Source: Bacteroidaceae bacterium
GTDB lineage: Bacteria; Bacteroidota; Bacteroidia; Bacteroidales; Bacteroidaceae
Direction: 5' to 3'
NCBI GenBank assembly: GCA_017650105.1
Contig: JAGCFO010000008.1
Location: 1 to 38,045 of the forward strand
DNA: 38,045 nt
The notes below the pieces were generated by a model. That model was given only the letters and a program-made list of their open reading frames with translations, searched no databases and was not told the DNA's origin. The position numbers and the translations under genes were made by a program. Positions 23,601-29,715 of this stretch are shown here, one piece after another (within the stretch, counting starts at the first letter, position 1; each line of letters starts with the position of its first letter).

Positions 23601-25259
23601 CCCTTTGCCGAGGAGGTGGAGAACGCGGTCAATGCAATGGGCTACCTGGCAACTGCCCTGAACGTGCTTGACGTGGCAAGAGCCGACCTAAAGGGCGATG
23701 ACGTTGGTGTGGCGGCAGGCACACTGAAGACCATCCTCGGACACTATACCGGTGTGGCCGGTCAGTTCATCGGCACGACAGCCTTCTCGGTCTCCATGGC
23801 TGGTGTGGCTGTCATAGGCATTGCCCTCGAAAAGTTTGGCACGATGATCCAGGAGCGTGTCGTCGACCTTTACCGCAAAGCCTACGATTTCTATTACGAG
23901 GAGAAAGGACACCACCGCAGCGCCACAGATTGGTATAACCTCCTCTATCCTGCTTTCAGCAACCCCGACAAGTCGAACGTGCAAATTGAATCTTATCTGG
24001 AAGCGATGGTGCACAAATACTGTGACGAATTTTGGACGATGCCCTATGAAAACCGTGCGTTTTATGTTGACAAAGCAAAAGCGACAGGCCTTTCATCATT
24101 CTTTGAGCCCAGTCAGGCAGCCCAGAAGCAGATTTCAGACGAATACTACGAAGAACTGATGAACGGTATACTGGTCAGCGTAGTCCATTCTATCAAGAAC
24201 CATCTCGCCATCGAAGCTTACAATCGCTATGCCAAGTATGCTGAAGATATGGCATCATTGGTGAACACAAGGATAGGATTACGGATTGTAGACAATTCGT
24301 GCAAGAAGGACGAGAAGTCGAAGTACGCTGGTTGGACCATCAAGTTCTCATATATACCCTCGACACTGAAAGACTCGAAAACGCTGGAAACGACGCTGGA
24401 CGAAATGGGTTGTTCCACCATTGGGCCTTTCACAAAGTATGCCCTCATCGTGCACGACATTCCCACTCGTCTGACACTTATCGATTCAAATGGCAAGGAT
24501 GTGGCTGACTATCCGTTCACACTAACCACCAAGAAGGGCAAGCAGATCATCACCATCGACCTCTCCACAGGTGGCGAGGAAGTGGAAAACCCACACTTGA
24601 CGGGATTGGAACTCAAGTATGACCCCGACCGTCCGATTTTAGCGACATATTTTACTGGTTTTGATTACACGACAGACTGGGATGATAATGTTGTCAAGTA
24701 CGAATCAAATATGTCCGCGTCAATACCTATTCCTCTGGACAATTCGTTCAACAAGAATGCAAACTTCCAGGAGAAAATCGAGAAATACCTAAATCACCAC
24801 GACTACATCACCGTCGATGAATATGGCAACGTCAAGCTGGGCGACGATATTCTCACGAAGTTCGAAGGTAACGAGGCAAAGGCGAAGTTCAACATCAATA
24901 CTATTCATAAGTTCTACGAGAGGAGCGTGGAAGAGTACGTCAGGAAAGTCAACACCTTCAATGATAAAGATGGAGATGCTTCAAACTTTTTTAACCTGCT
25001 TGACGGTGAAATCACCCATAAGATCAGCGGCGAGGTCATAATTACCCGTAGTGAAGACGGCGAGAGCTATGATGTGACCTACACAGGTGAGGGAACGTTT
25101 GATTTTAATGGGCGATACGTGTCGCAGGTAGACAACTTCAATATTTATGCTTTCACACACGAAGGAGAGAACCAGAAACTCACTGTCGACGACGTCAGCA
25201 CGGACAACACCCAGGTCGAAGGTACTGTCATGCTGAAATACTCTACGAGACTGAAGTAA
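20607..25259 (+). CDS. C10 (streptopain-like) cysteine protease fused to BspA-type LRRs and a long unknown region
   Basis: 1,550 residues. Signal peptide MKKLFSLLIVALMATTSLFA. Residues ~22-140 are a Spi-like inhibitory propeptide (AEQALQIANKFA, FVIVSGESGTSAEVLGY). Residues ~150-370 are the protease: catalytic Cys180 in CPAGCYPVALAQVMNYW, catalytic His316 in PDFHALVCDGY, and the FNYGWGG signature with Asn332 and Trp335. All the key residues are intact. Residues ~375-700 are BspA/LRR_5 repeats (VTALLKRAFFRKGHFSKMVIGNHVETI). At ~755 comes a segment like the start of the 1,131-aa protein (VRRVSIPLSEVTNMVVSDDGK ... ALDSISW). Residues ~800-1550 contain a sandwich-like part and a long helical part that I cannot assign. 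It is secreted, probably to degrade or bind host or community proteins. A strong terminator follows at 25305. Confidence 0.88.
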   Translation: MKKLFSLLIVALMATTSLFADDISAEQALQIANKFATSPSTQKLSKHRAPVAEVTPMLAHTLKSKVATEKDNVYVINLGNDQGFVIVSGESGTSAEVLGYCDHGSFSYDKAPIQMKGLLDSYNTSIDQIRQNPMPTVRRRAPQQWPSNIGSIVVEPLIKTTWDQDGVFNALCPEGCPAGCYPVALAQVMNYWKWPKESSGKQYNPHTADFSGEEFAGHTYDWDNMLDDYQHGYTAQQANAVATLIADIGKAFGTKYEPGGSPTSFDYHALVRPFHYSPNIKVINAPYLLQLQEQLKTELDARRPVLFCGYGIPDFHALVCDGYTDADYFHFNYGWGGYCDGFYKGTVSSGTPTYFLECTIFTGVEPTDSKYVTIDNIEYCLQSSGEAHIVQYLLEGVDGVEIVIPDEITYEGRSYQVTALLKRAFFRKGHFSKMVIGNHVETIDPSTFLYSTIDELVLSDKMKVVPDEAFQLTEIQTLTIGASVERVGRKAFYLCPLRTVVCKSPAFEAGDYAFAHAYGSIDSGDWLNHITKIGEQTFTCCTFTNVPGFAMLEEVGPRAFASCTFPEEEFVVPSKLKSIEPDAFWGAPLSFFKVENNPNFLCSPSIQEYLCNSNGTSMLMSVNRRRFGLDLPETVVKLEPRSIRNIDITIPGRIIEMEGAYKDYESLRYLSCEAVVPPEISDTTFNDKIFEKDPVLYVPVGTEPLYRNAPGWRRFSRIYDELEYTPMPAQGREYYMVVNSTDEEKVRRVSIPLSEVTNMVVSDDGKNLIIHRNGKADVMTLVVALDSISWAPGFVYENAEIFNLNDSTLTVEAQKCKVTFDPTCIDEDVQLCVRNSVLKPNVMDGVESGFAVDLSLSNGEHELTGTALISIPMTKHPDRELGAAYYNEETGEWQPVYFEYDEAAGTVNIMTDHLSTYGFFEFLDEMTTGAMLRPYKEIATSEPLNEAAQKLLEIVASDDPEWEMKWNAKNDMGLWQSIGLDVIFNAANGTLEAVKGYKPFAEEVENAVNAMGYLATALNVLDVARADLKGDDVGVAAGTLKTILGHYTGVAGQFIGTTAFSVSMAGVAVIGIALEKFGTMIQERVVDLYRKAYDFYYEEKGHHRSATDWYNLLYPAFSNPDKSNVQIESYLEAMVHKYCDEFWTMPYENRAFYVDKAKATGLSSFFEPSQAAQKQISDEYYEELMNGILVSVVHSIKNHLAIEAYNRYAKYAEDMASLVNTRIGLRIVDNSCKKDEKSKYAGWTIKFSYIPSTLKDSKTLETTLDEMGCSTIGPFTKYALIVHDIPTRLTLIDSNGKDVADYPFTLTTKKGKQIITIDLSTGGEEVENPHLTGLELKYDPDRPILATYFTGFDYTTDWDDNVVKYESNMSASIPIPLDNSFNKNANFQEKIEKYLNHHDYITVDEYGNVKLGDDILTKFEGNEAKAKFNINTIHKFYERSVEEYVRKVNTFNDKDGDASNFFNLLDGEITHKISGEVIITRSEDGESYDVTYTGEGTFDFNGRYVSQVDNFNIYAFTHEGENQKLTVDDVSTDNTQVEGTVMLKYSTRLK

Positions 25260-25304
25260 TGACACAATGGGTTCACTTCAACAGTGACCTGTGTCTAATG
25301 AATG

Positions 25305-25334
25305 GACAGGAGCGGCAGCGATGTCGCTCCTGTC
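25305..25334 (+). terminator. Terminator after the C10 protease gene
   Basis: A perfect 10-bp stem GACAGGAGCG / CGCTCCTGTC with a 10-nt loop, followed by TTGTAGTTTTT. A smaller hairpin (GACACA...TGTGTC, 25261-25295) directly follows the stop codon. Confidence 0.8.
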
Positions 25335-25407
25335 TTGTAGTTTTTGGAGCTAACGTTTGTCAACACGAAAAGACAATAATCGTTCGAAAAGGATAGGATT
25401 TGACACA

Positions 25408-25460
25408 TTCGCTTGAAAAAATGCGTTAAAGCATATAATATTCGTTTGAAAAAATGCGTT
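25408..25460 (+). repeat. Two 20-bp direct repeats at the 5' edge of the broken ATPase gene
   Basis: 25408-25427 and 25441-25460 differ at one base (TTCGCTTGAAAAAATGCGTT against TTCGTTTGA...), with a 33-bp offset. The second copy abuts the point where similarity to the ATPase begins, so it may mark the deletion junction. Confidence 0.7.
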
Positions 25461-26278
25461 GATATATGTCGCTGTCGGAGGACTGCCTGACGCTGTCAAT
25501 GCTTTCCTCAGAACCAATAACATGAACGAGGTCAGAAAGGTCTATCAGTCCATCTTGAAGGAGTATCGCGACGATATGGTAAAGTATGCTCCCGACAAAG
25601 ACAAGCCACATATCCGTGAGTGTTTCAACTCCGTACCAAAAACAGTTGGCAAAGGAAAACAAGAAATTCCAGTACAGTAAAGTGAAGCCAGGAGGGCGCG
25701 GAGAGACTTATGCCGGGTCGCTACAATGGTTGGAAGATGCAGGTATTATCTGCCGTTGCTATAATACAGACATCACTGGGCTTCCGATGGAAGGCAATGC
25801 CAGGGACAATGTTTTCAAAGTCTATATGTCCGATATTGGCTTGCTTGTAGAGTTGCTTGGAGAGGGAACACGCGCAGACATTCTTCAAGGCAATCTTGGT
25901 GGTTTCAAAGGTGCTATATACGAGAATCTGATGGCCGACACACTTCACAAGAAAACGCAAAACCTTTACTATTTCCAAAAGGATTCAGGATTGGAATTGG
26001 ATTTTCTTGTGCGAATGAACGGAGAGTGTGTTCCGCTGGAAGTCAAGGCAAAGTCAAGCAAGTCTAAAAGTGCAAGAACTGTTTTGAATCACCCAGAGAA
26101 ATATCATGTCAAACAGATTATAAAGTTCGGTGATTACAATATTGGCAGGGAAGAGCATTTGTTAACTCTCCCAAGTTATATGCAGTTCCTGCTGAACTTG
26201 CAACCAGAAGAAATCGTGCTTGAACCAATGGACATTGATGGAATTAACCGTATGGCATCAGAGTTCCTGGGACAATAG
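25459..26278 (+). pseudogene. 5'-truncated, frameshifted DUF4143-type AAA ATPase
   Basis: Only the C-terminal ~270 residues of a ~400-500-residue ATPase/DUF4143 protein remain; the Walker A and B region is gone. Frame 1 reads YVAVGGLPDAVNAFLRTNN ... EYRDDMVKYAPDKDKPHI ... CFNSVPK, then a five-A run (about 25638-25643) with one A too many shifts the frame. Frame 2 resumes QLAKENKKFQYSKVK ... LQWLEDAGIICRCYNT ... KVYMSDIGLLVELLG ... GAIYENLMADTLHK ... DSGLELDFLV and ends at TAG 26276. These are the typical conserved blocks of the family, which is very common and often broken in Bacteroidales. The nuclease-like part (LELDFLVR...VPLEVKAK) is intact, but no start supports a whole protein. Confidence 0.85.
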
Positions 26279-26307
26279 TTATTCGAGATTCATCAAGGAA
26301 CTCGCGG

Positions 26308-26328
26308 ATTTGCAAAAAATCTGCAAAT
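26308..26328. other. Small hairpin after the ATPase remnant
   Basis: ATTTGCA (26308-26314) and TGCAAAT (26322-26328) with a 7-nt loop. There is no T-tract. The remaining 26330-26455 shows no gene. Confidence 0.4.
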
Positions 26329-26455
26329 TTGTGAGAATAAGTAAACGAAGTGTCAAAAATGGCTGGAATTATTGAGGAAATCGGATGCAAAATGTGCAGT
26401 ACATGCTCATAATGTTTCCCAAATGTTTTCCAGATTCGCCGTAATGTGCTGATAA

Positions 26456-27256
26456 TCAGCGTTCGTTAGCCGCCGCACAGGCAGCCAGGCTGCTCTGGAA
26501 GACCCAGGCGTAGTCGTAGTCGAAGCCCACGTTCTTCAGCCTCGTCACGTCCTGTGCTATGTCGGTCTCGCCGAGGAAGGTGATGCTCTTGCCCTCCTTG
26601 TAGTCCTTCATCAGCGCGATGGCCTGCTCCCAGTAGGTGGCGGGAATCTGGGGGCTGGCAATGTAGTCGCAGCGGAAGCCGTCGACGTCGGCCTCGTCAA
26701 TCCAGTACTTCAGCGCGTCGTTCATGGCGGTCACCAGCGTGGGCTCGTAGTAGTTGAGCTGCCACACGTCGTTGTAGGTGATGCCTCCTGCCGAGGGGTG
26801 TCGCCACTGCTGCTGCCCGTTCCAGCCGTAGTATTTGGGATGCGTCGTCACCCACTCGGCGTTGGTTGCCGTGTGGTTGGGCACCCAGTCGAGCCACACC
26901 TGCATGTCCAGCTCGTGGGCGCGGTCCACCAGCGCCCGCAGGTCTGCCACGCTGCCATATCTGGGGTTGGTCTGCGTCAGGCTGGTGGGGGCGTACGGGC
27001 TGCCCGACGTGCCGCGCGGATAGATGGGCATCAGCCACACGATGTCGACGCCGAGCGCCTTCAGCTCGCCCAGCTGCTCGCGTGCGGCAGCGAAGGTGCC
27101 GCTGGGGGTGAACGAGCCGACGTTCATCTCGTAGATCACCTGATGGCCCGCAACATTGCCGGCAGCGCTGTTGATGTCGCTGACGTAGTCGCCGGCAAGG
27201 GTGCTCACTCTTCCGCAGAGGGCAAGCAGGCAGAGGATAAGGATTCGTGCGTACAT
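26456..27256 (-). pseudogene. GH13 alpha-amylase fragment, C-terminal third missing
   Basis: 266 residues with a signal peptide (MYARILILCLLALCGRVSTLA). The (beta/alpha)8 barrel is present through its first half: region I DWVPNHT (123-129), region II DGFRCDYIA with nucleophile Asp197, region III FLGET with acid/base Glu230. The sequence stops at FQSSLAACAAANER just after GFDYDYAWVF, before region IV with its third catalytic Asp and before the C-terminal sandwich. Family members are usually 450-650 residues. The stop arises where similarity ends abruptly, which suggests a deletion or rearrangement rather than a point mutation. Without region IV it should be inactive. If intact it would have hydrolysed alpha-1,4-glucans in the periplasm or outside the cell. 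A TATCTTTG box at 27574-27567 is the nearest promoter candidate, which would put repeats E4 and E5 in its leader. Confidence 0.82.
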
Positions 27257-27288
27257 ATTTTGGTTATGGTTTTCAGTTAATGGTTGTA

Positions 27289-27566
27289 GCTGCGTCTAAT
27301 TCTTTGTCACCGACAACATCCGGAGCAGCGAGAGAAGAATCAAGCTTGCTTGAATTATCCCGAGTCGTGACGGATGAAGCTGCGTCTATTTATTAGACAC
27401 TGTCAACATCCGGAGCAGCGAAGGCTGAGATGTGCTTGCCAAGCTCTGCTGAACCGACGATCGAAACAAGAGCAGAGATGAACTTGTTCAAGCTATGCCT
27501 TGTGAGTAGGAGGAAGACCGTAGGTCAATCGTGACGGGTGAAGCCTTGTCTGATTCTTAGACAAGG
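27289..27566 (+). repeat. Tandem GGAGCAGCGA elements, copies E4 and E5
   Basis: Segments 27289-27331 and 27379-27421 are similar (AGCTGCGTCTA ... ACATCCGGAGCAGCG) with a 90-bp offset. E4 hairpin: arms CAAG (27341-27344) and CTTG (27349-27352), loop CTTG (27345-27348), bulged A at 27353, lower stem AAT/ATT. E5 starts at 27412 and is longer, with a hairpin TGAA (27479-27482), CTTG, TTCA (27487-27490), then A and GCT. It ends in an 8-bp inverted repeat CCTTGTCT/AGACAAGG (27544-27551, 27559-27566), directly before CAAAGATA (27567-27574), a minus-strand TATCTTTG box. Confidence 0.8.
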
Positions 27567-27594
27567 CAAAGATACAACATTTCCCTCACGTCGC

Positions 27595-27625
27595 TGCATG
27601 TTACTGCATGTTATTGCATGTTATT
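27595..27625 (+). repeat. Three 10-bp direct repeats GCATGTTAYT
   Basis: GCATGTTACT, GCATGTTATT, GCATGTTATT in tandem, running into TATTTTTGG, which itself fits a plus-strand -7 box. No gene follows closely. Confidence 0.6.
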
Positions 27626-27756
27626 TTTGGAAAAAAGTTTTCACTCCCTTGTAACGTACTGAAACACACCGCGTTGGAAGTAGAAATTTTATCGTTATTT
27701 TCGCACTTTTCTTGCCTATGTTGGGGGATTTTCGTACCTTTACGGAGCAGATATGA

Positions 27757-27838
27757 GATGATCAGATGATCAGATAATCAGATAATCAGATAATCAAGTG
27801 TCCCCGAAAACAACCTCTTACTTCTTACCTCTTACATC
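27757..27838 (+). repeat. Octads GATRATCA x5 and CTTACNT heptads
   Basis: GATGATCA twice, then GATAATCA three times (27757-27796), in the opposite orientation to the 4067 and 4530 arrays. After ~20 bp come CTTACTT, CTTACCT, CTTACAT (27818-27838). More heptad and octad pieces occur at 27914-27932. Confidence 0.8.
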
Positions 27839-27959
27839 TGCGCGCTTTCGGCACTCCTTTGGCGAGATAAACCTCGCGTCGTCGCAAGCACAGCCACATT
27901 CAGTGGCTGTTGCCATCTTACATCTGATTATTCTTTCTCCAGCGCGCGATATAAAAAAC

Positions 27960-28090
27960 CGATGGAGCAGCGAAGGCAGAGCCAAGTATACTTAGGCTCT
28001 GCTGAACCGACGCTCGAAGTAAGAGCAGAGATGAACTTGTTCAAGCTATGCCTTACAAGGAGGAGGAAGACCGAAGATCAGTCGCGAAAG
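27960..28090 (+). repeat. GGAGCAGCGA element, copy E6
   Basis: Starts at 27964 and is closely similar to E5 (27412-27537) over ~120 bp. First hairpin: GCAGAGCC (27976-27983) and AAG pair with CTT and GGCTCTGC (27995-28002), loop TATA, bulged A at 27994. Second hairpin: TGAA (28032-28035), CTTG, TTCA (28040-28043), A, GCT. Both end with AGGAGGAAGACCG. Confidence 0.8.
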
Positions 28091-28188
28091 AGGAAGAGCG
28101 TAGAATTATGCTCAAGGGAAAAATTTTTATTTGTTCTCGAAAAAAATTTTTCCTCAAAGCAAAACTCCCTCTGGAGCTTTCAACGAAA

Positions 28189-28318
28189 ATCAGGAAAGTG
28201 TCAACTGAACGGGCACAGGCACTACCTTTTCAGGAAAGTGTCAACTGAACCAGGAAAACAAGTGTCAACGAAATCAGGAAAGCTCAACCAAAATCAGGAA
28301 AAACTCAACCTTTTCAGG
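28189..28318 (+). repeat. Degenerate ~20-bp repeats TCAGGAAAGTGTCAACTGAA
   Basis: Two full copies (about 28190-28210 and 28230-28250) and four shorter ones (AGGAAAACAAGTGTCAACG, TCAGGAAAGCTCAACC, TCAGGAAAAACTCAACC, TCAGGAAAAACGG) run up to palindromic island B. There is no start codon or stable frame that suggests a protein. Confidence 0.7.
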
Positions 28319-28337
28319 AAAAACGGCTCAAAAAGGT

Positions 28338-28574
28338 AAAAAGGTAACAAGGTAACAAGGTAACATTTTAGGATATTAATGTTACCTTTTTCGGCTTGGG
28401 GTAAAAACACCGGAAAGAGCCGATGCGATAGGGAGAAAACTATAAGAGTAATCTTAATTTTATATATTAATATTTATATTAATATATAAAATTAAACATT
28501 TCACTGAATATCCTCCGGCTCAAAAGGTAACATGGAAAAAAGGTTTTGTTACCTTGTTACCTTGTTACCTTTTT
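28338..28574. repeat. Palindromic island B: inverted AAGGTAAC arrays around an AT-rich perfect palindrome
   Basis: The left arm 28338-28365 has three AAGGTAAC octads. The right arm 28547-28574 is its perfect 28-bp inverted copy. Nested inside are further perfect inverted pairs: GGATATT/AATATCC (28371-28377, 28507-28513) and ATGTTACCTTTT/AAAAGGTAACAT (28379-28390, 28522-28533). At the centre a perfect 19-bp AT-only palindrome (28454-28472 with 28477-28495) has a TTTA loop. No open frame lies inside. The architecture matches island A with unrelated arm sequence. Confidence 0.85.
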
Positions 28575-29139
28575 TTGCCAACAACTAACCTAGAAAGCTG
28601 ATTTACTTCACTTTGTATTTTCAGCTCCACCCGAAGTCGAATGACTCAATGCCCCAATGACGGGGGAAGGACACTGGTAATACATCACTTTTCTTCAATG
28701 TTGCCCCCTTCTCCCCGTCGGAGCGGGGAAATTTGTCTTTATTTTCGGGTATTTGGTGTGGGACTTCTTTGTTTTTACGGATAATGGGCGGTTGGGATTT
28801 TCCGTATTTTTCCGTATTTTCCGTAAAATGGTTGTGGGGTTCTATGGTTTTGTTTTTGAGGGCTTTACGTGAGGAGGGATGCTTTATGCATAATTCGGCA
28901 TAATCCGACGAGTTCAAATGCATACGCATGCAATGTGTATGCAATGTATATGTATGCAGAAAATATATACGCGAACATTGTTACTTTTGTTACACGTTAC
29001 TTCTCTAAGGGGGGATGTGACTCCGTTAAAAAATGACTCATCGGTTACGTAAAAAACGGACTCATTGGTTCCGATGACCTGCCAACAGCTTGCTGTCGTC
29101 ATCAACCCCGAACGAAGCTTCAAGGCTGAATTGCGACCC
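28575..29139. other. Noncoding stretch, no gene recognised
   Basis: It contains TTTTCCGTATTTTTCCGTA-type short direct repeats at about 28797-28825, the complement of which (ACGGAAAATACGGAAAAACC) occurs at 5410-5430 near island A. It also contains YATGCAATGTRTATG repeats at 28919-28955. Short open frames here show no family resemblance. Confidence 0.5.
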
Positions 29140-29440
29140 GTGTGGACGAGGAAGACAAAGGGATGAACGAATCGTTCACCCCCGGTGGAAATCAGTTCTT
29201 GGTATTCGTCAACGAGGGCGGCATGCACTCTCGCTCAACCTCCCGAGTAGGCATGTGGACGTTGAGGACAAGGGTGTCGTGTTTCACGACCCCCTTGATG
29301 GAGAACAGAACTTGGTATTCGTCAACGAGGGCGGCATGCACTCTCGCTCATCCTCCCGGGCAAGCTGCTGCTGGCGAAGGCGTTCAAGCGCTGGGTGACG
29401 GGCGAGGTGCTGCCGCTGATACGCTCGACGGGGGGGGCTG
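29140..29440 (+). pseudogene. BRO-N antirepressor remnant with internal duplication
   Basis: Pieces of a BRO-N domain, the phage/plasmid antirepressor family, are readable in shifting frames: LDEEDKGMNESFTPGGNQFLV, FVNEGGMHS, then again VDVEDKGVVFHDPLDGEQNL and FVNEGGMHS, and after another shift LILPGKLLLAKAFKRWVTGE and VLPLIRSTGG. 40 bp at 29198-29237 are repeated exactly at 29311-29350. Both copies share the same 2-nt insertion after CACTC, so the shift preceded the duplication. The N-terminal part and start are not recognisable. A relic of a prophage or mobile element. Confidence 0.75.
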
Positions 29441-29589
29441 CATTTCTACAAGGAACCTGCGCACGAGCGAGGCGCTCATGGAGGGCGAGATGGTGGGGCT
29501 GGACGGTGCTGACGGACTCACGAATAGGGGAAATAGGAGGGAGGGGAGAGGGAAATGTGAAAAAATGTGATAATTTGTGGGGGAAAGTG

Positions 29590-29620
29590 TTGGTTTCTCG
29601 GAATGAATGTTATAATTTTG
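29590..29620 (+). promoter_or_regulatory. Promoter of the DUF285 surface protein gene
   Basis: TTGG (29590-29593), 19 nt, TAATTTTG (29613-29620). The -7 box is exact and the -33 box differs at one base from TTTG. Start expected near 29627. Confidence 0.65.
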
Positions 29621-29633
29621 CATATCTAATAGT

Positions 29634-29679
29634 AAGAGGTATGTGTGTGCGCATGGGGTGCGCGCATGTGATGCCTCTT
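29634..29679 (+). promoter_or_regulatory. Hairpin in the DUF285 gene leader
   Basis: AAGAGG (29634-29639) pairs with CCTCTT (29674-29679). An inner GC-rich stem TGTGCGCA/TGCGCGCA is closed by a TGGGG-containing loop. It lies in the ~90-nt leader and ends 36 nt before the ATG, so it may affect mRNA stability or translation. Confidence 0.45.
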
Positions 29680-29715
29680 CTGCCGTGAATGAAACTATAA
29701 CAGAATAAGAGAGCT

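Noticed and set aside
25408..25460. Possible CRISPR repeats at the ATPase edge
   Set aside because: Only two 20-mers with a 13-bp gap and no cas genes.
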